Shown here in pieces: positions 16,718 to 23,765 of a stretch of DNA of 64,000 nt; within the stretch, counting starts at the first letter, position 1, and each line of letters begins with the position of its first letter. The stretch is from an uncultured Acidobacteriota bacterium. GTDB lineage: Bacteria > Acidobacteriota > Thermoanaerobaculia > Gp7-AA8. The notes under the pieces are model-generated. The model worked only from the letters and a program-made list of their open reading frames with translations, made no database searches and was not told where the DNA came from. The stretch is taken from the NCBI GenBank assembly GCA_937870635.1, contig CALMZP010000031.1, positions 62,001 through 126,000 of the forward strand, written 5' to 3'. The position numbers and the translations under genes are program-made.

Positions 16718-18667
16718 TCAGGCTTTGCGTTCGGGTGCGGGAGCAGGAACCGGCGACGGCTGAGGAACGCTGACGTCCGTCGACGGGCCGGAGCCGGGCG
16801 CGATCGTCAGCTGCTCACCGGGGCTCGCCTCCGGGTAATACTCTTTCTGCTTGATGTAGTCGATGCCGGTTTCCTCGCGGAGGATCTCGTTGACTTCCCA
16901 TCCCTCGAGCGTCTCGCGCTCGAGGAGCTTGCGCGCGATCTTGTCGAGCGCGCCTTTGTTCTCGGTGATGATCTTCTGTGAGACCTTGTAGGCCTTGTCG
17001 AGGATCTGGCGTACCTGCTTGTCGATCTCGACGGCCGTGGCCTCCGAGAAATCGCCGTGCTGCGCGAACTCGCGGCCGAGGAAGATCTCCTGTTCCTTCT
17101 TGCCGAAGGTCACGGGGCCGAGATCGGACATGCCCCACTCGCAGACCATCTTGCGGGCCATGCCGGTGGCGCGCTCGATGTCGTTGCCGGCACCGGTCGT
17201 GATTTCGCCGAGGAACACTTCTTCGGCGATCCGGCCGCCCATCAGGACGGCGAGCATCGCTTCGAGATAGCGCTTGGAGTACGAATACTTGTCCTCGACC
17301 GGCAGCTGCTGCGTGAGGCCGAGCGCGCGGCCGCGAGGGATGATGGTGACTTTGTGAAGCGGATCGGCCGCGGGGAGCATCGCCGCGACGATCGTGTGTC
17401 CCGACTCGTGATAGGCGGTGTTCCGCTTCTCGCGATCGGACATCATCATCGACTTCCGCTCGACGCCCATGATGACCTTGTCCTTCGCGAATTCGAAGTC
17501 GACCATCTGGACTTTCTTCTTGTCGTAACGCGCCGCGTTGAGTGCAGCCTCGTTGACGAGGTTGGCGAGATCGGCGCCGGAGAATCCGGGAGTGCCGCGG
17601 GCGATCACTGCCAGATCGACGTCTTCCGACAGTGGAATCGCGCGGGTGTGAACACGAAGGATTCCTTCGCGCCCCTTGAGATCGGGAAGGTCGACGACGA
17701 CGCGACGATCGAAACGGCCCGGACGGAGCAGGGCAGGGTCGAGGACGTCGGGACGGTTCGTGCCGGCGATGAGGATCACGCCGTCGTTCGATTCGAAGCC
17801 GTCCATTTCCACGAGCAGCTGGTTAAGGGTCTGCTCGCGCTCGTCGTGACCACCGCCGAGGCCGGCGCCGCGATGGCGGCCGACGGCATCGATCTCGTCG
17901 ATGAAGATGATGCAGGGCGCGTTCTTCTTCCCCTGCTCGAAAAGATCGCGGACGCGCGAGGCGCCCACGCCGACGAACATCTCCACGAAATCCGAGCCGG
18001 AGATCGAGAAGAAGGGAACGTTGGCTTCGCCGGCGATGGCGCGGGCCAGGAGGGTCTTGCCGGTTCCCGGGGGTCCCATGAGCAGGACACCCTTGGGGAT
18101 CTTGCCGCCGAGCTTGGTGAACTTCTGCGGCTCCTTGAGAAACTCGATGATCTCGTGAAGCTCGAGCTTGGCCTCGTCGACGCCGGCCACGTCCTTGAAC
18201 GTGACCTTCTTCGCGCTGCCGGAGAGGAGCTTCGCCTTCGACTTGCCGAAGGAGAGAGCCTTGTTTCCGCCGGCCTGCATCTGGCGCATGAAGAAGATCC
18301 AGAGGCCGATCAGGAAGAGCACCGGGGCCCAGGTGATGAGCGCGGTGATGAAGGGGGCGTCCTTGACTGGCTCGAAATCGGTCTTGACACCCTTCTCGTC
18401 GAGAAGGTCGATCATGGTCGGGTAGTCGCTGGGGGCATTGAGATGGAACTCTTTCTGCCCGGCGGCGGCAGCGGCCTTGAACACACCGCGGATTTCATCG
18501 CCGCGGATGGTCACACTCTCGACCTCGCCCTTGCGGACGTGGTTCATGAAATCGCTGAAACGAATCGGGTCGCTCGCTCCCTTGGTCGTCTGGAACAGGC
18601 TCCAAAGGAGGAAGACCAGCACAATGATGACGACCCATAGAAGGGCGGTTTTAACGGTGGAATTCAA
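16718..18667 (-). CDS. ftsH: ATP-dependent zinc metalloprotease FtsH
   Basis: A membrane AAA+ protease that degrades unassembled and regulatory proteins. Two transmembrane helices flank a small periplasmic domain at about residues 30-110. The AAA module has GPPGTGKT (Walker A), [13 protein letters not shown] (Walker B) and RPGRFDR (second region of homology). The protease has H-E-S-G-H and a downstream Asp ligand. I place the start at TTG 18667 because GGAGG lies 7 bp upstream and the protein then begins M-N-S-T-V-K-T, a common FtsH N-terminus. The track ATG at 18694 lies upstream of that ribosome site. Confidence 0.93.
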   Translation of the reverse strand: MNSTVKTALLWVVIIVLVFLLWSLFQTTKGASDPIRFSDFMNHVRKGEVESVTIRGDEIRGVFKAAAAAGQKEFHLNAPSDYPTMIDLLDEKGVKTDFEPVKDAPFITALITWAPVLFLIGLWIFFMRQMQAGGNKALSFGKSKAKLLSGSAKKVTFKDVAGVDEAKLELHEIIEFLKEPQKFTKLGGKIPKGVLLMGPPGTGKTLLARAIAGEANVPFFSISGSDFVEMFVGVGASRVRDLFEQGKKNAPCIIFIDEIDAVGRHRGAGLGGGHDEREQTLNQLLVEMDGFESNDGVILIAGTNRPDVLDPALLRPGRFDRRVVVDLPDLKGREGILRVHTRAIPLSEDVDLAVIARGTPGFSGADLANLVNEAALNAARYDKKKVQMVDFEFAKDKVIMGVERKSMMMSDREKRNTAYHESGHTIVAAMLPAADPLHKVTIIPRGRALGLTQQLPVEDKYSYSKRYLEAMLAVLMGGRIAEEVFLGEITTGAGNDIERATGMARKMVCEWGMSDLGPVTFGKKEQEIFLGREFAQHGDFSEATAVEIDKQVRQILDKAYKVSQKIITENKGALDKIARKLLERETLEGWEVNEILREETGIDYIKQKEYYPEASPGEQLTIAPGSGPSTDVSVPQPSPVPAPAPERKA

Positions 18668-18775
18668 CGAAAGGCCTCCACGTGTACGGGGCATGCTGCG
18701 GGCATGCCATCACCTACACTATCGCGCTTTGGAACGGATCGGGTAGGCCGGAAATTCTTAGGAACGGGGGCGACG

Positions 18776-18799
18776 ACGCGGGATCGCCCGCGGCTCCAC
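18776..18799. repeat. P1 palindromic repeat, partial single copy
   Basis: ACGCGGGATCGCCCGCGGCT followed by CCAC, abutting the hpt stop codon. The outer left arm is missing. Confidence 0.75.
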
Positions 18800-19327
18800 C
18801 TACAGGCGGCCGATGTAGGGGAGATTGCCGAACCGGGTGTCCTGCTCGAGGCCATATCCGACAAACGTGCCGTCGCCCACTTCGAACGCCCTGTGGTCGG
18901 TCACGACGTCCACCGTCCGGAGGTTGGGGCGGTCGAGCAGCGCCACGAGCCGGAGAGAAGCCGGATCGTGCATGCGAAGCTGGCTGAGGAGGTAGTTCTC
19001 GATGACCCCCGTCGTGACGACGTCCTTGAGGACGTAGACGTCGCGCCCGGCGAGCTCGGTATGGCTCAGGAAGTCGATCTCGAGCGCCGTGGCGATCTCG
19101 GTGTCGGCGATATCCCGCACGACGTCGATGAAGCCGTATCCAACCTGGCCGGGGATCGATCGCATCAGGTCCGCGCAGAAAACCGCAGCACCCTTGAGGA
19201 TACAGAGGAGGAACACTTCTCCGTCGCCGGCTTCGGCGCGGATCTCTGCGGCGAGCCTCTTGATGCGTTCGTCGATCGCCGCGGCATCGAACGCCGGCTT
19301 CACCTTCGGGATCGTGGCTTTAGGCAT
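18800..19327 (-). CDS. hpt: hypoxanthine phosphoribosyltransferase-like protein with altered PRPP motif
   Basis: A 175-aa type I phosphoribosyltransferase fold, expected to convert hypoxanthine/guanine and PRPP to nucleotide. FLLCILKGAAVFCADL, the FEVGDGTFVGYGLEQD segment and the terminal RFGNLPYIG match HPRT. The PRPP-binding loop, normally E-D-[IV]-[IV]-D-T/S-G, reads K-D-V-V-T-T-G-V-I here, so the Glu and the Asp equivalent to the proposed catalytic base (Asp137 of human HGPRT) are both lost. It may be inactive, slow or repurposed. It overlaps tilS by 8 bp, the conserved tilS-hpt-ftsH order. Confidence 0.8.
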   Translation of the reverse strand: MPKATIPKVKPAFDAAAIDERIKRLAAEIRAEAGDGEVFLLCILKGAAVFCADLMRSIPGQVGYGFIDVVRDIADTEIATALEIDFLSHTELAGRDVYVLKDVVTTGVIENYLLSQLRMHDPASLRLVALLDRPNLRTVDVVTDHRAFEVGDGTFVGYGLEQDTRFGNLPYIGRL

Positions 19328-20696
19328 CTTCCAGCTTCACCTCGTACACAGTTCCTGCGGGGCTGGTCACCTTGAACCGTTCCGCGATCTCGACTCCGGC
19401 GACCCAGACGATCTCTCCATTCCAGATCAAGAGCGGAATCCGATCCCGGACCTCGGCCTCGATTTTACGATCAATCAGAAAATCCTTCAGTTTTTTGTCG
19501 TGCGGCAATCCGAGCGGTTGGAAGCGATCGCCGCGGCGGCGGTTACGGACCGTGAAGTGTGCTGCCGCGTTTTCTGGCAGCTGGAAAAGTTGTGCTGCTC
19601 GTCCGGATGGACCTTGGACCTTGGACCCTGGACCTTGACGTCCTCCCAAGGTCCAAGGTCCAGGGTCCAAGGTCCTTCGCTCGACGGAGATCGTTGCGCC
19701 GATCTCGGAGATGAAGGCGCTCGAGCCGGCGTCGAGCTCGACTTCGAACGGGATGGCCGGTTCGGGCGTCCGGCGAAGCACCAGCGCGCCGCGCTGATGG
19801 ACGAGCTCGAGCTCCCGCGTGACGCTCACGCGTCGGATATCGCCGACGGCCGACGCGAGCCGCTGCAGATCGTCCGACGAGATCTCGCGCGACCCTCCGA
19901 GTCTTCTGATGTGCCTGTTGAGGAGCGCCTGGCGCAGCCACGCATCCTGCGGCCACTGCACGAACCGCGTCTCATCCTCGGTAATGAACGTGCAGCTGCG
20001 TTCGACGGCGTCGATCGATTTCTCGACGGCGGGCCAGAACTGCTGCGCCTGCGTTGCGATCGAGGCGAGGTTCTCGACGACGGCCGGACCGAAATCGCGC
20101 AGGACGACGCGAACGCGATTGCGCAGGAACCGCGCATCGGTGTTCGTCTGGTCGGTCCGCGCCCTGACGTCGCGTGCCGCGAGGAACTCCTCGATCCCGG
20201 CGCGCGTCGCCTCGAGCAGGGGACGGATCCACCCGTCATCGCGGCGGGGGTGGATGCCGCGAAGGCCGGCCAGCCCGGTGCCGGTCAGAAGACGCATCAG
20301 GACGGTCTCGGCCTGGTCATCCTTCTGGTGGGCGGTGGCGACGTACCGCGCGCCGACTTCGCTGGCGATCGCGGCGAGTTTTTCGTGGCGAACGTCGCGA
20401 GCGGCGGCTTCGAGGCCCGACGCGCGAATCGCCTCGGGGTCGAGGGTCCCATCGGCAACGTGGATCTCGACGCCGAGGCGTTTGCAGAGATCGCGGACGA
20501 ACGCCTCGTCGCCGTCGGACTCCTCGCCGCGGAGGTGATGGTTGACGTGGCCGGCGGTCACCGTGAACCCGTCTTCCCGCAACTCGGCGAGCAGGAGGAG
20601 CAGCGCCGTCGAATCAGGGCCGCCCGAAACCGCGGCAAGAACGTGGCACGGCTCGATTCCCTGAGCCGCAAAAAAGCGCCGAACCAGATCGATCAC
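19320..20696 (-). CDS. tilS: tRNA(Ile)-lysidine synthetase, with repeat-encoded insert
   Basis: Converts C34 of tRNA-Ile(CAU) to lysidine so that it reads AUA. The PP-loop S-G-G-P-D-S is at residues 24-29, GHVNHHLRGEESDGDE and ATAHQKDDQAET follow, and the C-terminal substrate domain (FTVRNRRRGDRFQPLG...KLKDFLIDRK) is complete. Residues about 340-366 (TLDPGPWTLGG...GPSG) are a direct translation of a palindromic repeat, inserted in frame before the C-terminal domain. The ATG at 20696 gives a normal N-terminus. Confidence 0.92.
   Translation of the reverse strand: MIDLVRRFFAAQGIEPCHVLAAVSGGPDSTALLLLLAELREDGFTVTAGHVNHHLRGEESDGDEAFVRDLCKRLGVEIHVADGTLDPEAIRASGLEAAARDVRHEKLAAIASEVGARYVATAHQKDDQAETVLMRLLTGTGLAGLRGIHPRRDDGWIRPLLEATRAGIEEFLAARDVRARTDQTNTDARFLRNRVRVVLRDFGPAVVENLASIATQAQQFWPAVEKSIDAVERSCTFITEDETRFVQWPQDAWLRQALLNRHIRRLGGSREISSDDLQRLASAVGDIRRVSVTRELELVHQRGALVLRRTPEPAIPFEVELDAGSSAFISEIGATISVERRTLDPGPWTLGGRQGPGSKVQGPSGRAAQLFQLPENAAAHFTVRNRRRGDRFQPLGLPHDKKLKDFLIDRKIEAEVRDRIPLLIWNGEIVWVAGVEIAERFKVTSPAGTVYEVKLEDA
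19599..19679. repeat. palindrome of CCTTGGA units inside tilS
   Basis: Arms are runs of GGACCTTGGACC and its complement GGTCCAAGGTCC around a short centre (GACGTCCTCCC). The length is a multiple of three in effect, so the tilS frame is kept. It belongs to the class of palindromes with short tandem-repeat arms. Confidence 0.9.
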
Positions 20697-20771
20697 CCGC
20701 CCCTAGTGTACGGGTGATCACTGTCACCGCGCCGTGTTTGCGCAACAGCCGACCATGGCATTCGCTGTAGG

Positions 20772-20799
20772 GACGCGGGCGAGGTCGCCCGCGCTCCAC
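20772..20799. repeat. P1 palindromic repeat, single copy
   Basis: GACGCGGGCGAGGTCGCCCG followed by CGCTCCAC, in the region upstream of tilS. The gap 20697-20961 holds this element and the next repeat, with no gene seen. Confidence 0.88.
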
Positions 20800-20847
20800 C
20801 GGATCTGCCGAGGAACCCCTTTCGCGCAGATGCTGCCTTGTAGTCGC

Positions 20848-20958
20848 GAAAAGCGCCTTTCTTCTGAGAGCGGTGCAGATGCGAGGCGGAGCGGAGCTAC
20901 GTCGAGCCCGCCCGACGAAGCGACAACGAAGCAGATGCGCCGCTATCAGAAGAAAGGA
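20848..20958. repeat. long imperfect inverted repeat
   Basis: CGCCTTTCTTCTGAGAGCGG at the left pairs imperfectly with CCGCTATCAGAAGAAAGGAA at the right. An inner GCAGATGCG appears on both sides as a direct copy. The right end abuts the CAU tRNA. Confidence 0.65.
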
Positions 20959-20961
20959 ATT

Positions 20962-21038
20962 TGGTGGCGGTGACTGGAGTCGAACCAGTGACCTAGCGCT
21001 TATGAGACGCCCGCTCTAACCATCTGAGCTACACCGCC
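20962..21038 (-). tRNA. tRNA with CAU anticodon (Ile2 or elongator Met)
   Basis: A 77-nt class I tRNA on the minus strand. The acceptor is GGCGGTG with CACCGCC, the D arm is GCTCAGATGGTTAGAGC, and the anticodon loop is C-T-C-A-T-A-A (CAU). The T arm is ACTGG TTCGACT CCAGT and the CCA is encoded. The anticodon arm (GGCGTCTCATAAGCGCT) resembles bacterial tRNA-Ile2, the TilS substrate, and tilS lies 265 bp away. The acceptor GGCGGTG also occurs in some Met tRNAs, so identity is not settled. It is not an initiator type (position 1 pairs normally). Confidence 0.9.
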
Positions 21039-21140
21039 ACGGCAAAAGGGAGGGGGATTATAGCCGGAGTCGCCCGAAGGCGGCCCGGGGGTATAGTGAA
21101 ACAGTTCGCTTAGGCGGATATTTCGCCACGGGAGCAGGAG

Positions 21141-21353
21141 ATGTCATCGCTCGAACGGGTGTGTGTGACGTGCGGAGATACCGAAGAGATGGCCCGGCTG
21201 GAACGCTGCGGCATTTGCGCCCGGTACTTCTGTCCCGACCATTCATTCCGCGCCCTGGGCGGCCGTAAATGCTGTTCAGCCGAATGCGCGAGGAGTTACT
21301 ACTTCCACGGAGAAATCGATGACGACGACCAAGACACTGGAGAAACCGATTGA
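21141..21353 (+). CDS. small Cys-rich zinc-finger protein
   Basis: A 70-aa protein with Cys pairs CVTCG, CGIC, C-P-D-H and C-C-S-A-E-C, which suggests a cross-brace or B-box/ZnF type fold binding two zinc ions. The tail is acidic (DDDDQDTGETD). The start ATG has GGAGCAGGAG just upstream. The final 35 bp overlap hemB in another frame, so translation is probably coupled. No family name can be given with confidence. Confidence 0.7.
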   Translation: MSSLERVCVTCGDTEEMARLERCGICARYFCPDHSFRALGGRKCCSAECARSYYFHGEIDDDDQDTGETD

Positions 21354-22350
21354 GACAGGAGCGAAGAGCGAGCTGACCGTCCGACCGCGCCGCCTGCGAC
21401 GGTCGGAAGGAATCCGCTCGCTGGTGCGCGAGACCATCGTGCGCCCCGAGGATCTGATTTATCCGCTGTTCGTGGTTCCCAACAGCCGGCAGAAGGCCGA
21501 GATCGGGGCGATGCCGGGCGTGTGGCAGATGCGGGTGCGCGAAGTCGTCGAGGAAGCCGCGCGCGCGTTCGACAGCGGGATTCGCGCGGTGCTGCTCTTC
21601 GGGTTGCCCGAATACAAGGACGCCACGGGGTCTTCGTCGTGGGATCCGTCCGGTCCGGTGCAGCTCGCGATCGAAGGGATCAAACGCCAGGTGCCACAGA
21701 TGACGGTCATGGCGGACGTATGCCTCTGCGAGTACACGGATCACGGTCACTGCGGCGTCATCGTCGATCGCAACGGCACGAAGGACGTCGACAACGACGA
21801 GACGCTGCCGCTTCTCGTCAAGCAGGCGGTTTCGTTCGCGCAGGCCGGCGCTGACTTCGTGGCCCCTTCGGACATGATGGACGGCCGGATCGGATCGATC
21901 CGGTCGGGGCTGGATGGCCGCGGCCTGTCGGACGTGGGGATCATGGCCTATTCCGCGAAGTTCGCCTCGGGCTTCTACGGCCCGTTCCGCGAAGCGGCCG
22001 AATCGACGCCGCAGTTCGGCGATCGGCGCACGTATCAGATGGATCCTGCCAACGGACGCGAGGCGCTGCGTGAGATCGAGCTCGACTTCGAAGAGGGCGC
22101 GGACATCCTGATGGTGAAGCCGGCGCTGTCGTATCTCGACATCATCCGCGGCGCGCGGGACAACTTCCCTCTGCCGATCGCTGCGTACAACGTGAGCGGC
22201 GAGTACTCGATGGTGAAAGCGGCCGCCGAGCGGGGATGGATCGACGGGCCGCGAGTGACGAACGAGATCCTGACCTCGATCAAGCGCGCGGGCGCCGATC
22301 TGATCATCACCTATCACGCGACGGAGTTCGCGAAGACGTACAGGGGCTGA
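21319..22350 (+). CDS. hemB: delta-aminolevulinic acid dehydratase (porphobilinogen synthase)
   Basis: Condenses two 5-aminolevulinate molecules to porphobilinogen in heme biosynthesis. It has the zinc-type Cys cluster C-L-C-E-Y-T-D-H-G-H-C, the first Schiff-base region MAYSAKFASGFYGPFR and the second VKPALSYLDIIR. PSDMMDGRIG and AAYNVSGEYSM are also conserved. The length is 343 aa. The start lies inside the preceding zinc-finger gene. Confidence 0.95.
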   Translation: MTTTKTLEKPIETGAKSELTVRPRRLRRSEGIRSLVRETIVRPEDLIYPLFVVPNSRQKAEIGAMPGVWQMRVREVVEEAARAFDSGIRAVLLFGLPEYKDATGSSSWDPSGPVQLAIEGIKRQVPQMTVMADVCLCEYTDHGHCGVIVDRNGTKDVDNDETLPLLVKQAVSFAQAGADFVAPSDMMDGRIGSIRSGLDGRGLSDVGIMAYSAKFASGFYGPFREAAESTPQFGDRRTYQMDPANGREALREIELDFEEGADILMVKPALSYLDIIRGARDNFPLPIAAYNVSGEYSMVKAAAERGWIDGPRVTNEILTSIKRAGADLIITYHATEFAKTYRG

Positions 22351-22373
22351 GCCGCTGCGCTGAGGTGAGTGGG

Positions 22374-22550
22374 CTAGCCCATGCCCTTCGGCTTGTAGTC
22401 AGCCGAGGTGTATTTCTTCGGGTCGGCGTCGAACTTCTCCTCGCAGCCGCGGGAGCAGAAGTAGTACTTCTTCCCTTCGTGCATCGAGGAGCCGACCGCT
22501 TTGCCGGGGTCGACTTTCATTCCGCAGACGGGATCGGTCACGGTATTCAT
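22374..22550 (-). CDS. small YHS-domain metal-binding protein
   Basis: A 58-aa stand-alone YHS domain: DPVCGMKVDPGKA, then KKYYFCSRGCEEKFDADPKKY. The C-G-M and C-x3-C positions typical of copper/heavy-metal YHS modules are intact, unlike in the YHS lipoprotein at 1646. The start ATG at 22550 faces the Fur-like gene 76 bp away. It could deliver or buffer metal for the Cus system downstream. Confidence 0.82.
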   Translation of the reverse strand: MNTVTDPVCGMKVDPGKAVGSSMHEGKKYYFCSRGCEEKFDADPKKYTSADYKPKGMG

Positions 22551-22626
22551 GGCCCCAGAGGGTACACAACATATACCACTTGACAGCGTCCAGCCTGCGA
22601 CGCAGCCTTGTGCGAGACACCCCGCG

Positions 22627-23022
22627 ATGAAACATGACGTCGTACAGCTGCTGACCGGGCGCGCCATCCAGCCATCGGCCCATCGCGTGGCCGTCGCCCA
22701 GTACGTCCTCTCGACCGAAGACCACCCATCGGCCGAGCGGGTCTGGGAGTCGGTCAAGGCGAGGTTCCCGATGATCTCACGCGCCACCGTCTACAACACG
22801 CTGAACCTGTTCGTGGAGAAGGGGCTGTTGCGCGAGCTGCACCTCTCTCCGGACTCAGTCGTCTTCGATCCGAACACCGATCCTCACCACCACCTCATCG
22901 ATGAAGAGACCGGGAGCATTCACGACATTTCCTGGGACCGCGTGAAGGTGGCCGCCATCGCCAACGTCGATGGTTACGAGATCCACGACTATCAGGTGGT
23001 GATGAGAGGCACAAAGAAGTAG
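22627..23022 (+). CDS. Fur/PerR-family regulator lacking the structural zinc Cys motifs
   Basis: A 131-aa ferric-uptake-family repressor. The winged helix (HPSAERVWESVKARFPMISRATVYNTLNLFVEKGLL) and the metal-site segment DPHHHLIDEETG are clear. Most Fur/PerR proteins have two C-x2-C pairs in the C-terminal half; here there is no Cys at all in the chain, so the structural zinc site is absent. The start ATG at 22627 is internal to the track ORF. It is divergent from the YHS gene, which it may control. Confidence 0.87.
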   Translation: MKHDVVQLLTGRAIQPSAHRVAVAQYVLSTEDHPSAERVWESVKARFPMISRATVYNTLNLFVEKGLLRELHLSPDSVVFDPNTDPHHHLIDEETGSIHDISWDRVKVAAIANVDGYEIHDYQVVMRGTKK

Positions 23023-23034
23023 CTGGGATCCGGT

Positions 23035-23134
23035 GTCATCCCGAGCGTGAGCGAGGGATCGGGGTGATGGGCGGCACGAACACCATGCCTCCTGCCGCCC
23101 AACCCCCAGGTCCCTCGCTCACGCTCGGGATGAC
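23035..23134. repeat. P2 palindromic repeat
   Basis: The left arm is GTCATCCCGAGCGTGAGCGA followed by GGGAT; the right arm is CCCAGGTCCCTCGCTCACGC to TCGGGATGAC. The centre of about 45 bp includes GGGCGGCACGAACACC. Two further full copies lie at 36841 and 45866. Confidence 0.93.
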
Positions 23135-23140
23135 ATGATG

Positions 23141-23334
23141 CTAATGATGCCCCGTCTGCGCGTTTTTGCCTGACCCATATCCTCGGGCCGCGTCGTACTT
23201 TTTGACCTGTTGCGGCGTCAGCGCGGCGCGGGTCGTGAGGTGCGCTGCCAGGTGCGCGTAGCGCAGCCGGCCCTGGCGTTTCCCAATGAGAGAGCCTGAA
23301 AAAGGAGCAGGGCAACCGTCAGAATCGAATGCAT
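23141..23334 (-). pseudogene. decayed Spy/CpxP-like periplasmic metal-resistance gene
   Basis: The ATG at 23334 opens a signal-peptide-like stretch (MHSILTVALLLFQALSLGNARA) that runs to a stop after 38 codons. In a different frame the same DNA encodes LRYAHLAAHLTTRAALTPQQ, then VKKYDAARGYGSGKNA and HH, ending at 23141. That is the C-terminal part of small helical periplasmic proteins of Cus/Czc operons (heavy-metal resistance, Spy-like). The parent would be about 150 aa, so the middle appears deleted with a frame change. It lies at the end of the cus operon, where such a gene is expected. Confidence 0.6.
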
Positions 23335-23351
23335 GCGTATTTCTCCGTCTC

Positions 23352-23765
23352 TTATTGAACGACGATCTTGCCCTTCATCATGTTCATGCCGCAGGTGAAC
23401 TCGAGGTCGCCCGCGTTCTGAGGGGTGAATTCGATCGTCGTCACCTGGTTGACGGGGATGGGCTTCGAGATGTTCTGCGACGGAATGGTCAACACGTCGC
23501 CGCAGGTTGGTTTCTCGTCGCGGGTCACATTCAGGCGCACAGGTTTTCCGGCCTGGACGTTGAACGATGCCGGCTGATATTCGCCGCCGCTGACCTTGAG
23601 GTCGATGGTTTGAACGTCGGCGGTGGTGGTGGCCGGAGCGGGCGTGGGCTCGGTGGTCGCCGGTGTAGTTTCGGCGGCCGCGGGCGAGGTCGCCCGCGCT
23701 CCATCGGTTTCCTGATGGCACCCGATGGTCAGGAAGAGTGCTGCAACTGCAATGAGTGATTTCAA
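23352..23765 (-). CDS. cupredoxin-domain lipoprotein of the cus operon
   Basis: A 137-aa protein with lipobox L-T-I-G-C at residue 16, a Thr/Pro/Ala-rich linker, and a C-terminal cupredoxin-like domain (QPASFNVQAGKPVRL...NAGDLEFTCGMNMMKGKIVV). A Cys and Met-rich end could bind copper, and it may serve as a periplasmic copper carrier for CusABC. The start is probably TTG 23765, overlapping the cusA stop (TTGA) with GGAG upstream. Residues about 22-29 (GARATSPA) are translated from a P1 palindrome. Confidence 0.8.
   Translation of the reverse strand: MKSLIAVAALFLTIGCHQETDGARATSPAAAETTPATTEPTPAPATTTADVQTIDLKVSGGEYQPASFNVQAGKPVRLNVTRDEKPTCGDVLTIPSQNISKPIPVNQVTTIEFTPQNAGDLEFTCGMNMMKGKIVVQ
23679..23704. 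repeat. P1 palindromic repeat in frame inside the cupredoxin lipoprotein gene
   Basis: CCGCGGGCGAGGTCGCCCGC followed by GCTCCA. On the coding (minus) strand it reads G-A-R-A-T-S-P-A, placed six residues after the lipidated Cys. Confidence 0.92.

Noticed and set aside
17057-18640. 527-codon plus-strand ORF opposite ftsH
   Set aside because: Antisense shadow of ftsH codon structure, no ribosome site.
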